Below are positions 54,001-62,248 of a stretch of DNA of 64,000 nt, one piece after another (position 1 is the first letter of the stretch; each line of letters begins with the position of its first letter). The stretch is taken from the NCBI RefSeq assembly GCF_018492665.1, contig NZ_JAFVME010000001.1:124001-188000 (forward strand), read 5' to 3'. The notes beneath the pieces are model-generated. The model saw only the letters and a program-made list of their open reading frames with translations. It was not told the origin of the DNA and made no database searches. The translations under genes and the position numbers were made by a program. The stretch comes from Pedobacter sp. B4-66. Lineage in GTDB: Bacteria; Bacteroidota; Bacteroidia; Sphingobacteriales; Sphingobacteriaceae.

Positions 54001-55065
54001 AGTGATGGAGATCTTATTCCATTTAACCTACATAAAAAAATCTTTGAGCCATTCTATAGAATGCAAAGTAACAAAGACCAAAGAGGCACCGGAATAGGCT
54101 TGCCATTAGCTCGTTCATTAGCTGAACTGCATGAAGGAACATTGCAGCTTAGAACTGACGATGGCATTTGGAATACCTTCACACTTATTTTACCTAAACA
54201 TCACGAAAGGGAATTTAAAATAAATGCTGACTTACAAGACGAAGTTCTAGTAGTTAAAGAGGTTGTCAATGAAAATAAGAACATAGAATCACCAGTTATT
54301 TTACTAGTTGAGGATAATATTGAGATCAGGGAATTTATAGCTGATAAATTAATTAAGGATTTTCAGGTGATTCAGACTGGCAACGGAATGGAAGCTTTAA
54401 ACATCTTAAAAGAAAGAAGCATCCATCTAATTATTAGTGACATTATGATGCCTGTAATGGATGGATATGAATTATGTAAAGCAGTTAAAGATAACCTGGA
54501 ATATACTCATATCCCGATTATCCTGCTAACAGCAAAAAACACGCTGCAATCTAAAATAGAGGGGTTGGAAGTTGGTGCGGATGCTTACCTGGAAAAACCA
54601 TTTTCTCCTGATCATTTGCTTACTCAGATTTCAAACCTGCTGGCCAGTCGTGATAAGATTAAGAACTACTTTGCAAGTTCGCCTTTGGTTCATATTAAAA
54701 GCATGGCCTACAATAAAGCAGATGAAGCATTTCTTGAAAAATTAAATGAAATCATTAATAAAAATATTGACAATAAATCTCTGGATGTAGATCTGCTTGC
54801 AGATGCAATGAACATGAGTAGGCCAACACTGTACAGAAAGATAAAGGTTATCTCTAATCTTTCGCCCCATGAATTGATTAATATAACCAGGCTAAAAAAA
54901 GCTGCAGCATTATTAGTAGAAGGGAATTACAAAATATTAAAGATTGCTTCTCTAACAGGATTTAACTCACAGGCACAATTTGGAAGATGTTTTGTTAAAC
55001 AGTTTGGAATGACCCCATCTGAATACGCGGGATCAAAACACTTGGTAAATAATGAGGCAGAGTAA
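51076..55065 (+). CDS. Hybrid two-component system regulator (propeller sensor, kinase, receiver, AraC output)
   Basis: This 1329-residue protein has TTG 51076 as likely start, since it directly opens the signal peptide (KFLLILSLLMGMLVSAFSQ). Periplasmic two-component propeller repeats (WFGTKDGLNR, WVGTLLGLYKY and others) span about 20-690, then a Y_Y_Y domain to about 765. A transmembrane helix lies at about 774-797. The HisKA domain has His833 in VTHEIRTPLTL, followed by an ATPase domain (NLIDNAVKYS, GTGIGLPLAR). A receiver with Asp1122 (ISDIMMPVMDGYE) and a C-terminal AraC helix-turn-helix pair (LADAMNMSRPTLYRKIK, then IASLTGFNSQAQFGRCF and GMTPSEY) complete it. It should sense a glycan fragment and activate the divergent SusC operon. 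Confidence 0.97.
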   Translation: MNKFLLILSLLMGMLVSAFSQSYTFRHYQVENGLSYNSVICSLQDRKGFLWFGTKDGLNRFDGYTFKIFRNDPDNPKSIGNNFIHSLYEDKNENIWVGTLLGLYKYNPLNESFDLIAATKNRDIRDIRLDSKGNIWYIAGLMLCKYNEQTKKLNTFESRVHSGATSLSISANDEVWVSTTDGFIQKYNDVKDTFESYNVFSNSKPTISAWIEKLYDTGKGFFLIGTSNQGVKSFDTSTVTYKDILVANSDQTAIYARDFIAKNDDEYWIATESGLFIYNVKTGKYRNLRNQFNDPYSISDNAVYTLAKDKEGGIWAGTYFGGVNYYPNQYISFEKFFPQGGSNTLSGYAVREICNDKEGNIWIGTEDGGLNKLNHKTGHFEHFRPTGDKTSVSHTNIHGLLVVDDELWIGTFERGLDVMNIKTSKVIRHYSAGHAPNELKSNFIESLLKTRSGEILVGTSFGLYRYNRTHNDFTLLNEVPGNLHYSNLIEDNQGTIWASSLRDGLYFYNPKQRTSGYYKHEENNKKSLSSNAVNSTFVDAKGGLWVATENGLNQFNEKERNFKRYNSKSGFLSNVFYKILEDRNENLWISTSRGLVCFNPASNQIKSYTKANGLLSDQFNYSSAFKDTTGKMYFGSVKGLISYFPDQFRQNNFVSPVYITGFQIYNKEIEINKKDSPLSRSINFTDQIELAHDQSTFSIDFAALGYTAPEMTEYTFKMEGLDKSWTYLKTNRKVYFTNLFPGTYVFKLKATNSSGVWSNKVTELKIIIKPPLWASPLAFLFYAVIIAIGIYYAIRYYHQRISNKNKRKIELWESKKEKELYHAKIEFFTYVTHEIRTPLTLIKGPLEEVMKKAEEIPAITDDLVIMRKNTNRLIELTDQLLDFRKTEIKGFNLNFVNINVSRLLEENYLRYKSAMEQRGLRLTVHLPEKPLYAYADPEALNKTLSNLIDNAVKYSSGQIAITLKSDIDIFKIEVKSDGDLIPFNLHKKIFEPFYRMQSNKDQRGTGIGLPLARSLAELHEGTLQLRTDDGIWNTFTLILPKHHEREFKINADLQDEVLVVKEVVNENKNIESPVILLVEDNIEIREFIADKLIKDFQVIQTGNGMEALNILKERSIHLIISDIMMPVMDGYELCKAVKDNLEYTHIPIILLTAKNTLQSKIEGLEVGADAYLEKPFSPDHLLTQISNLLASRDKIKNYFASSPLVHIKSMAYNKADEAFLEKLNEIINKNIDNKSLDVDLLADAMNMSRPTLYRKIKVISNLSPHELINITRLKKAAALLVEGNYKILKIASLTGFNSQAQFGRCFVKQFGMTPSEYAGSKHLVNNEAE

Positions 55066-55077
55066 AAACTCTGCCTC
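55054..55077. terminator. Perfect 9-bp hairpin spanning the hybrid-regulator stop codon
   Basis: GAGGCAGAG (55054-55062) pairs with CTCTGCCTC (55069-55077). The loop contains the TAA stop. A T5 run comes only 14 bases later, so it may be a weak terminator, or may protect the 3' end. Confidence 0.45.
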
Positions 55078-55097
55078 GGCAACAATATCTTTTTGTC

Positions 55098-56354
55098 CTA
55101 TTTAAAAAGTATAAATGCAATAATCAAGGTAACTATGATATTAAAACCTTGAGCAATTAAAAACGCATAGAAAGGCTTCTTGCTGTTTTTACCAAACAGA
55201 TCTGCAAAGTTGGTTTCCAATCCTATACTGGTAAATGCCAATACAAACCAAAGCCCCTGCAAGTTCTTTAAACTGCCCTTAACTTCTGCATTTACCTCTG
55301 GGGTAATGAAGAACGAGAACAGTAAAGATGCTCCAATAAAACCGATTACAAATTTCGGGAAACGCTCCCAAATCACTTTAAGTGTTGGTTTAGTTTCTTT
55401 GTCCTTACCGGCTGGATGTTGCGTATAAGTCCAGTAAATAGAGATTGCAAATGCTGCAATTCCTAATAATACATTCTGAGAAAACTTAACAATGGTACTA
55501 ATTTTTAAAGCTTCCTCTCCTACCAATGATCCTGATGCAACAACAGCCCCGGTAGTATCAATACTACCACCTAACCATGCGCCTGTAACAGCTTGAGGAA
55601 AATGAAAATAAGAGGCAATATACGGCATAAAGATCATCATAGGTATCGCTGTAATAAGCACCATAGAGATCACATAAGATAGTTTTTTTGAATCGCCTTT
55701 AATTGCTCCAGATGTGGCAATTGCTGCTGATACTCCGCAAATAGAAACTGCACTGGAGATCATCATAGTCAATTCATCATCGATCTTTAGTTTTTTGCAT
55801 AACCAAAAGGCGAAATACCATACCGATAGTACCACAACCAAAGCCTGAATTAACCCTAAAGAGCCTGCTTTTAGCACGTCTGAGAAGATAACGCTGGTTC
55901 CCAATAATACCAATCCTATTTTAACAAAAAGCTCCGTAGATAAAGACGATTTAAACCATTCGGGCAAAGTAAAAAAGTTACTGATGGCTAAACCTATAGC
56001 CAAACTAAAAATCACTGCTTCTAAATTCAAAGCTTTAACCTGACTGTTCCCAGCAAGCACGAGCGCTATCATTGTTAAGATGTACACTGATGGAAAAGTT
56101 AGCACTGCGCTTTTAACAGATTTACCGGTTAAAAAGGCACCTAATGCAGCAATAATAATTACCAGTATAAATTGTAATCCGATATCCTCCAGATTAGAAG
56201 CGGTTAGAACTGATGACGTGAGATCCGTAATGCTTGTCCAGTTAAATACAGGAACTGGTAACAGGAGTCCGGAAAGAGTTAAAATAATTGTTAATGCTCC
56301 AAGGATAACAACGACCCAGTCTTCATGAATGTTTAGTTTTTTAGTTTCTGACAT
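55098..56354 (-). CDS. YeiH family putative sulfate/sulfonate exporter
   Basis: This 418-residue integral membrane protein has about eleven hydrophobic helices. The conserved glycine/serine-rich loops of the YeiH/Cons_hypoth698 family are present: AVSICGVSAAIATSGAIK in the middle and WLGGSIDTTGAVVASGSLVG, with a C-terminal TSIGLETNF segment. Members are annotated as putative sulfate exporters on limited evidence. It is the last gene of the leftward block, 46 bases after the FAD oxidoreductase gene, so it may belong to the same transcript as the SusC/SusD/DoxX-like operon. Confidence 0.88.
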   Translation of the reverse strand: MSETKKLNIHEDWVVVILGALTIILTLSGLLLPVPVFNWTSITDLTSSVLTASNLEDIGLQFILVIIIAALGAFLTGKSVKSAVLTFPSVYILTMIALVLAGNSQVKALNLEAVIFSLAIGLAISNFFTLPEWFKSSLSTELFVKIGLVLLGTSVIFSDVLKAGSLGLIQALVVVLSVWYFAFWLCKKLKIDDELTMMISSAVSICGVSAAIATSGAIKGDSKKLSYVISMVLITAIPMMIFMPYIASYFHFPQAVTGAWLGGSIDTTGAVVASGSLVGEEALKISTIVKFSQNVLLGIAAFAISIYWTYTQHPAGKDKETKPTLKVIWERFPKFVIGFIGASLLFSFFITPEVNAEVKGSLKNLQGLWFVLAFTSIGLETNFADLFGKNSKKPFYAFLIAQGFNIIVTLIIAFILFK

Positions 56355-56400
56355 TAGAATTTTGTTTGATTTGTGTGTTGTGTTTGTTTTGTTTTAAATA

Positions 56401-57837
56401 TTAAATTGAGATTGAAAAAATGTCTTTTAAAGCACGTTTTGCAGCATGATAACCACACATTCCATGTACACCTCCTCCTGGAGGAGTTGATGAGGAGCAA
56501 AGATATAAACCCTTTGCAGAAGTACGGTATGGTGAACTACGCAAAGCTGGACGCGTAAAAATCTGCCCCAGATCAATTACACCACCATTAATATCACCAC
56601 CAATATAATTTGGATTGTAAGCCTCAACCTGTGCGGTATTCATGGTATGTTTTGCCAGTATCCGTTCTCTAAAACCCGGGGCAAATCGTTCCACTTGTTT
56701 TTCAATAACTTCAGACATATCTGTTACTGAGCCATTTGGAACATGACAATAAGCCCAGGCAGTATGTTTCCCTTCCGGCGCTCTTGATGCATCAAATAAA
56801 CTCTGCTGCGCAAGTAATACAAACGGCTTATCTGCATGCTTGCCTTGCCAGCTAAGCTTTTCAGACAAAGTAATTTCTTCGAGGGTATTGCCAATATGCA
56901 CTGTTCCTGCTCTTCTTGCCTCTTTGGCAGTAAAGGGAATAGCTTCATCTAAAGCCCAATCCACTTTAAAAACTCCCATTCCGTAGCGATACCTTTCTAA
57001 TTGCCATTTATAAAGGGCAGAAAACTTATGACCAGCTATCTGTAATAATTGCTTAGGTGTTACATCAAATAGCACTGCTTTAGAAGATGGCAATTCATCT
57101 AACGACTTTATAAAACGTCCTGTTTCAATTTTACCACCTAAAGAGATAAAATAAGAAGCCAGGGCACTTGCTATTTCTTTAGATCCCCCTACGGGAATTG
57201 GCCAGCCTTTTAGATGTGCCGCAGCCATTAACACTAATCCTATCGCTGATGTAGTTAAGTTGGCTAGTGGCTGAATGGAGTGTGCAGCCATCCCTGCCCA
57301 TAGTCCTCTGGCGGCTGCAGTCTTAAATCGTTTAGCTAAAAAAGTAGCGGAGGTAAGTGCATTTAATCCAAATTTAGCCATAGCAACAGGATGCTTAGGA
57401 AAATGCAAAGGTCCCAGGACATCGGCAGCGATATTTGGCCAGTCTTTAACGAGAGGCTTTAATAATTTGAGGTAAGCCTGTTCATCAGTACCGAGCAATC
57501 TGGCAGTTTCTTCAATAGAACTACCAAGCACAGCAGCGGTACCATCATCAAATGGATGGGCCGCTGCCAGGTCAGGAAAAACATACGACAGTCCATGATC
57601 CTCAAGTGGAAGCGTATTAAAAAATGGAGAGCCAATTGCAAGAGGATGAATTGCTGAGCAAACATCATGTACAAAGCCTGGCAAAGTCAGTTCTGCAGAT
57701 CTTAATCCACCACCAATCTCATCTTTTCCTTCTATAATTAACACCGATAATCCTTGTTGCTGTAATGCGATAGCAGCCGCTAAACCATTTGGTCCGGAAC
57801 CAACCACTACTGCATCAAAATCTGGTTTTCCCACCAT
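56401..57837 (-). CDS. NAD(P)/FAD-dependent oxidoreductase (phytoene-desaturase-like, COG1233 type)
   Basis: This 478-residue protein has an N-terminal FAD-binding motif GSGPNGLAAAIALQQQG, an acidic IEGKDEIGGGLRS segment, and a C-terminal flavin-closing motif around LYLCSSSTPPGGGVHGMCG. The internal SAIHPLAIGSPFF stretch is typical of the PYROXD2-like branch of COG1233 rather than of true carotenoid desaturases, and no phytoene synthase is nearby. It has no signal peptide, so it is likely cytoplasmic. It lies 77 bases after three tandem DoxX-like genes on the same strand. A redox link with those membrane proteins is possible but not shown. The substrate is unknown. Confidence 0.85.
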   Translation of the reverse strand: MVGKPDFDAVVVGSGPNGLAAAIALQQQGLSVLIIEGKDEIGGGLRSAELTLPGFVHDVCSAIHPLAIGSPFFNTLPLEDHGLSYVFPDLAAAHPFDDGTAAVLGSSIEETARLLGTDEQAYLKLLKPLVKDWPNIAADVLGPLHFPKHPVAMAKFGLNALTSATFLAKRFKTAAARGLWAGMAAHSIQPLANLTTSAIGLVLMAAAHLKGWPIPVGGSKEIASALASYFISLGGKIETGRFIKSLDELPSSKAVLFDVTPKQLLQIAGHKFSALYKWQLERYRYGMGVFKVDWALDEAIPFTAKEARRAGTVHIGNTLEEITLSEKLSWQGKHADKPFVLLAQQSLFDASRAPEGKHTAWAYCHVPNGSVTDMSEVIEKQVERFAPGFRERILAKHTMNTAQVEAYNPNYIGGDINGGVIDLGQIFTRPALRSSPYRTSAKGLYLCSSSTPPGGGVHGMCGYHAAKRALKDIFSISI

Positions 57838-57914
57838 ATTGTATGTCTTTCTTATTGATAATTTATTCTAATTTAACTGTCTTATTACTGCCTTGTGAAG
57901 GTAGGAATATATAA

Positions 57915-59423
57915 TTATTGTTCCGAATTACCTTTTCTCCTTTGCAATAATGGATACTTTTTATCAGACTTATCTAACACTACATAAATAGAATCTTTAA
58001 ACTCATTGGTTCCCTGCAAGATAATTCTGTTTGCATTTGGGCGACTATAGTGCAACACTTGCTTTTGCGCTCTGTCTGACTTGTTTTTATTCTGTAGATA
58101 TAACACATGATTTATGGTATCAGCCTTGTAATAATACCAAATTCTTCCACTTATACCCGATAATTCCCAGGTAACATTAATGTCTCTTAGTGAATCAGCA
58201 CGTTTTTTACGTTTGTGAGGCTTACCATATCTTCTAACATCTCCTCTCCAATCTATCCTCCATTTCCCGTCGTAAACTTCCTCTCTTGCAGGATAACTAC
58301 CTGCTGCAAACATTTCTATATCCTGAGGTCTGTCTGCCACTTTAAAGCTCATAGACGACCAATCTTCGAAAGTTACATCCTGCCAGCGAACAGGATCAAA
58401 AGGTGAATAAGGGAGTGTTTTATTATTTAGTTTGAACTCCGTAACCTCATAATAGCCCCTTGATTTAGGTAAGCCCGGTGTATTCGGAATTTTATAAAAA
58501 TCGTTATGTGTATAGGCATACACTTCAAAAACAAAAAACAGGAAAACGAAAACAAAGTTAAAGGCATATTTTATGAAACGTTTTGTGTATTTCTGCCATT
58601 TTGCTTTTAGTTCGGGGTAAAAATGTACAATTCTTGAATCTTGTTCTTTCACAATCAAACTCCATATTCCAGGTATATCGTACCACAAAACAAAAATCGA
58701 CAACATTGCCATTCCTGCGCTTGGCACCTGTTCACCAATATCATACGCATGATTAGAAATTGCTATGTTTCCGAATACTACGAAGGTGATGGCAGCACCA
58801 ATACCAGTGGTACGTCTGAACAGTAGTAGAAATCCTCCAATAAATTCTGCAAAGCCTAGAAACACTTCATAACTTGGTGAGACACTGATGACCTCCCAAT
58901 AAAGTCGCTTCGCAAAGAAATCGATTAGTTCAGTATTCCATAATCCTTCATTCTGAGTAGGCATCTGCATTACAAACAGTTTTTTATAACCCCAACCTAT
59001 ACCTGCGTATGCAACTCTATACCTAGCTACAACCCGAAGCCAGTAATACAACGATCGGTATTCCTTTCTTTCTTTATCAAGTTTTGTCCAGATAAAGCCT
59101 CCTAATAAAGCAATTAAAAGTACAAAGGGTAAATTAATATAACTGGCTGGTCCAAAAAAGCCACTTTCAGAGAATATATTAATGAACTGAGGATTAAAAA
59201 AGGCAACAATTTCTGTAAGATGCCTGTAATTAAGATGCGCATAATCCATGTTGATGAGCATCTGATAAAACCCCAAATCAAGCGGAATTGAAAACAGTCC
59301 GAAGTAGATAAATGCGATGCGAAAAGCTACTTTTTGGAGTTCGGTCCAATCATTATGATCGTGAGGTACCTCCTGAACATGGGATATATATGATGGTTCT
59401 GCTATTGCTGGTTCTTTTGCCAT
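57915..59423 (-). CDS. DoxX-like membrane protein with C-terminal soluble domain (paralogue 1 of 3)
   Basis: This 502-residue protein has an extended N-terminal tail (about 25 residues). The membrane domain starts at VAFRIAFIYFGLFSIPLD and has about eight helices, including FVMQMP, YEVFLGFAEFIGGFLLLFRRT and ISNHAYDIGEQVPS, which resemble DoxX-family patterns. After the last helix (about 280-300), a soluble beta-rich domain of about 190 residues follows, with YYEVTEFKLNNKTLPYSP, RWQDVTFEDWSSMSF and DSIYVVLDKSDKKYPL. A middle insertion rich in Arg/Lys (YGKPHKRKKRAD) is specific to this copy. It is third in a tandem array of paralogues in a SusC/SusD-led operon. Its function is unknown. Confidence 0.75.
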   Translation of the reverse strand: MAKEPAIAEPSYISHVQEVPHDHNDWTELQKVAFRIAFIYFGLFSIPLDLGFYQMLINMDYAHLNYRHLTEIVAFFNPQFINIFSESGFFGPASYINLPFVLLIALLGGFIWTKLDKERKEYRSLYYWLRVVARYRVAYAGIGWGYKKLFVMQMPTQNEGLWNTELIDFFAKRLYWEVISVSPSYEVFLGFAEFIGGFLLLFRRTTGIGAAITFVVFGNIAISNHAYDIGEQVPSAGMAMLSIFVLWYDIPGIWSLIVKEQDSRIVHFYPELKAKWQKYTKRFIKYAFNFVFVFLFFVFEVYAYTHNDFYKIPNTPGLPKSRGYYEVTEFKLNNKTLPYSPFDPVRWQDVTFEDWSSMSFKVADRPQDIEMFAAGSYPAREEVYDGKWRIDWRGDVRRYGKPHKRKKRADSLRDINVTWELSGISGRIWYYYKADTINHVLYLQNKNKSDRAQKQVLHYSRPNANRIILQGTNEFKDSIYVVLDKSDKKYPLLQRRKGNSEQ

Positions 59424-59451
59424 TTGATTTTCTATTTTAATAAATGGTTAT

Positions 59452-60885
59452 TTAAGGATTCCAGACAACACCTTGCCTGCGATTTTGATAGAGCGGATAT
59501 GTTTTATCTTTCTTATCCAACACTAGATAAATGGAATCCTGATATTCGTTTAAACCTGATAAGATGATCCTGGAATCAGTAGGCCTTGAGTAGTTAAGTT
59601 TTAACTTTTGATTCTTATAAACCTTGTTCTTGTTTTCTAAATAAAGCACATGGTTTATTGTATCAGCCTTGTAGTAAAAATGCCTTCTTCCACCGCCTGT
59701 TCCGGCAGACTCATAAGTCCTATCTACATCCTTAAATTGCTTACCTCTGCCAGCCTCGCCATGAATCATAAAAGTATTGAAGACTGTAAACGAGATGGTA
59801 GACCATTTTTCGAATGTTACATCTTGCCATCTTAATGAATCAACCGGGGAATACGGTACTGTTTTGTTGTTCAGTTTAAACTCTGTTACTTCATAAAAAC
59901 CCCTGGAATTTGTTAAGCCTTTCTGAGCAGGAACCTTATAAGAATCATAGGTGTAATTTTGCCAGTGTAAGTAGGCACTTAATACAAAAAACATCAGGAA
60001 TACAAATGACTTAAAAGCAAGCCTGAAGTATTTTTGCCATTTCTTTTCAAAAGGATAATGGTAAATAGCAGGATTCGTATCTTTTTCATTAACCACTAAA
60101 TTCCAGATATTAGGTAGATAACGCCACAATACAAACGCACCACCCAATGCATAAAATGCAGCAGCCAAATGAATTCCTCCATCATAGGTATGGTTAGAAA
60201 TTGCAATATTTCCAATCATAGCGATTGCCAGTGCTGCTCCTACCGCTCTTGTTTGTCTAAAAAACAACAGCAACATGATTAGAAGTTCTGCTAATCCTGC
60301 AAACACCTCATAACCATGAACAAAGCTAAACTGTATCCAATACAATTTTTGATGGGTAAAATCACCTAAAGGGGTATTTAATTGTGTAAGTGCCAGATTA
60401 GGCATTTGTGTTGGAAATACTTTGGAAAACGTAAGTCCTTGTAGTTTAATAAGCATAGAATAGCTTACTGCAACAATAAGGAAATAATAAAGGGTACGAT
60501 AATTTGTAGTTTTTCTATCGAGCAATGACCAAATCACGGCTCCTATAAGGCCAAGTACAAAAGCCAATCCCCAGTTAATATAGCTTGCTATTCCAAAATT
60601 AGCACTCTCTGCACTGATCTTCAAAAAATCCAATGAAGAGTCTTGAATAGAGCCCAGATCGCCAGAACCCGGTTGAGCAGGCTGAACCTTAATTGGGCTA
60701 AACGATGATCCACTTAATTTCCCAATATCACGAATGTGTAGATGCGACCAGTCTGTTGTAAACCATTGCTGATAATAATCGGCATCTAATGGCACTACCA
60801 ATAAAAAGAAAAATATGAAGGCTACACGAAAAGAGAACTTTTCGTAGCCGTTCCATGTTTGTATGTTATTTTCTAATACAGTCAT
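59452..60885 (-). CDS. DoxX-like membrane protein with C-terminal soluble domain (paralogue 2 of 3)
   Basis: This 477-residue protein has the same layout as its neighbours: start helix FSFRVAFIFFFLLVVPLDADYY, a periplasmic or extracellular loop (about 45-90, longer here, with Pro/Ser/Gly), FPTQMPNLALTQLN, YEVFAGLAELLIMLLLFFRQT, then ISNHTYDGGIHLA. In place of the YD[IA]GEQV found in the other two copies it has YDGGIHL. The C-terminal domain keeps YEVTEFKLNNKTVPYSP, RWQDVTFEKWSTISF and DSIYLVLDKKDKTYPL, and is closest to that of paralogue 1. It lies 28 bases before paralogue 1 and 11 bases after paralogue 3. Duplication within the operon is evident. Confidence 0.75.
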   Translation of the reverse strand: MTVLENNIQTWNGYEKFSFRVAFIFFFLLVVPLDADYYQQWFTTDWSHLHIRDIGKLSGSSFSPIKVQPAQPGSGDLGSIQDSSLDFLKISAESANFGIASYINWGLAFVLGLIGAVIWSLLDRKTTNYRTLYYFLIVAVSYSMLIKLQGLTFSKVFPTQMPNLALTQLNTPLGDFTHQKLYWIQFSFVHGYEVFAGLAELLIMLLLFFRQTRAVGAALAIAMIGNIAISNHTYDGGIHLAAAFYALGGAFVLWRYLPNIWNLVVNEKDTNPAIYHYPFEKKWQKYFRLAFKSFVFLMFFVLSAYLHWQNYTYDSYKVPAQKGLTNSRGFYEVTEFKLNNKTVPYSPVDSLRWQDVTFEKWSTISFTVFNTFMIHGEAGRGKQFKDVDRTYESAGTGGGRRHFYYKADTINHVLYLENKNKVYKNQKLKLNYSRPTDSRIILSGLNEYQDSIYLVLDKKDKTYPLYQNRRQGVVWNP

Positions 60886-60896
60886 TTTTGAGAGAT

Positions 60897-62219
60897 TTAA
60901 AGTTTAACAGGTTTTCTTCTACCCTCAAACAACATGTACTTTCTATTTATCTTATCCAAAATAGCAGATATGGAGTCTCGTTTTTCATTTAGGCCAGTTA
61001 AAACAATTGTTGAATCATTTAGCTGTTTATATTGAAGTGTAAAACCTTCGCCAGAATAGTTTTTATTCTTATTCCTAAGTACAATTTTCTTATTGACAGT
61101 ATCTGATGTATAAGCAAAATACTGTCTTCCTCCTACGCCGGCCGACTCGTAATTCCTATCGATATCATTGGCAAAATATCCATCACCAGTTGATGGATCC
61201 AGCTTAATTGGTCGTGCTATTTTAATACTGATGGTTGCCCATTTTTCGAAAACCACATTTTGCCACCTATTTGGATCTGTTGTAGAATAAGGGATCAATT
61301 GGTTATTAAACCGGAATTCTCTAACGTTATAATATCCGTATGTTCCTGCCAGCCCTTTACTTCTGGGTATTTTATAAGGTGCTTTACTGTAATTGGCATA
61401 AGTAGCCCCTCCTAACAGGATTACAAATGCAGCAAAGGCTGTTTTTAAAACTATCCTCAGGTTACGGATTCCTTTAGTTACAAATATAGGCGTAAACTTA
61501 TTAGCTATAGTTTGGCGCTCCAATGCAAGTAAACTATATAAACGTGGCACATCGTATACAAAAAGAAAAAGTGCTATGACTACTAAATAAAGACTATAAA
61601 CTTGCTCCCCTGCATCATAAGCAATATTGGCAACAACTACGTTTCCAATAAAACCAAGAATTAAACCACTGCCAAACGTTGCTGTTCTTCTGAAGAAAAG
61701 AAGCAGTCCGGCAAGAATTTCTACAAAACCTAAAAACACTTCATAAGGTTGTGCAATACCTACCGTATGGAAATAAATCTTCCAGGCAAAAAAATCGCCA
61801 TAGTTCGTATGTAGGTTACTTAATGATGGATAAGGCATCTGCAATGGAAAAAGCTTGATAAATCCGTAAGCAATTATTCCGATAGCCAATCTGTAGCGCA
61901 ATATTACCCTTAAGCCATAATAAAGGCTATTGTAATCAAATTCTCTTTTTAGGTTACCCCAAATTAATGTACCTATGGCCGCCAAAACCGCTGCCACACC
62001 CCAGTTGGCATATCCCGTAAGGGAAAAGAACTGAGGCGCATATTTTGTAAGTTTAAACAGATCGTAAAAAGAAAACTCTACGGGATTTATAGAAAAAAGG
62101 TCTCTGTAAAATTTCCAATCGAGTGGAACTACCTGGATAATAAAATATAGGATAAAGAAACGTAACACAATCTTTTCCTTGCCGGACCATTGTGAATTAT
62201 TTGTATTAAAAAAACTCAT
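60897..62219 (-). CDS. DoxX-like membrane protein with C-terminal soluble domain (paralogue 3 of 3)
   Basis: This 440-residue protein is the shortest and most divergent copy. The membrane domain has IVLRFFILYFIIQVVPLDWKFY, GTLIWGNLKREFDYNSLYYGLRVILRYRLA (core GTLIW and YYGLRVILRY), LFPLQMPYPSL, YEVFLGFVEILAGLLLFFRRT and ANIAYDAGEQVYS. The C-terminal domain has YYNVREFRFNNQLIPYST, RWQNVVFEKWATISI and DSISAILDKINRKYML. It follows the SusD gene after 29 bases. Related two-part proteins are, from memory, commonly named DoxX family in this phylum. True DoxX/DoxD proteins are parts of thiosulfate:quinone oxidoreductase, but that activity should not be assumed here. Confidence 0.75.
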   Translation of the reverse strand: MSFFNTNNSQWSGKEKIVLRFFILYFIIQVVPLDWKFYRDLFSINPVEFSFYDLFKLTKYAPQFFSLTGYANWGVAAVLAAIGTLIWGNLKREFDYNSLYYGLRVILRYRLAIGIIAYGFIKLFPLQMPYPSLSNLHTNYGDFFAWKIYFHTVGIAQPYEVFLGFVEILAGLLLFFRRTATFGSGLILGFIGNVVVANIAYDAGEQVYSLYLVVIALFLFVYDVPRLYSLLALERQTIANKFTPIFVTKGIRNLRIVLKTAFAAFVILLGGATYANYSKAPYKIPRSKGLAGTYGYYNVREFRFNNQLIPYSTTDPNRWQNVVFEKWATISIKIARPIKLDPSTGDGYFANDIDRNYESAGVGGRQYFAYTSDTVNKKIVLRNKNKNYSGEGFTLQYKQLNDSTIVLTGLNEKRDSISAILDKINRKYMLFEGRRKPVKL

Positions 62220-62248
62220 GACGTATGGTTTATTTGTCTAACAATAAA

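Noticed and set aside
56401..57837. Carotenoid biosynthesis gene (phytoene desaturase)
   Set aside because: No phytoene synthase, cyclase or ketolase is nearby, and the internal HPLA-type segment points to the PYROXD2-like branch of COG1233.
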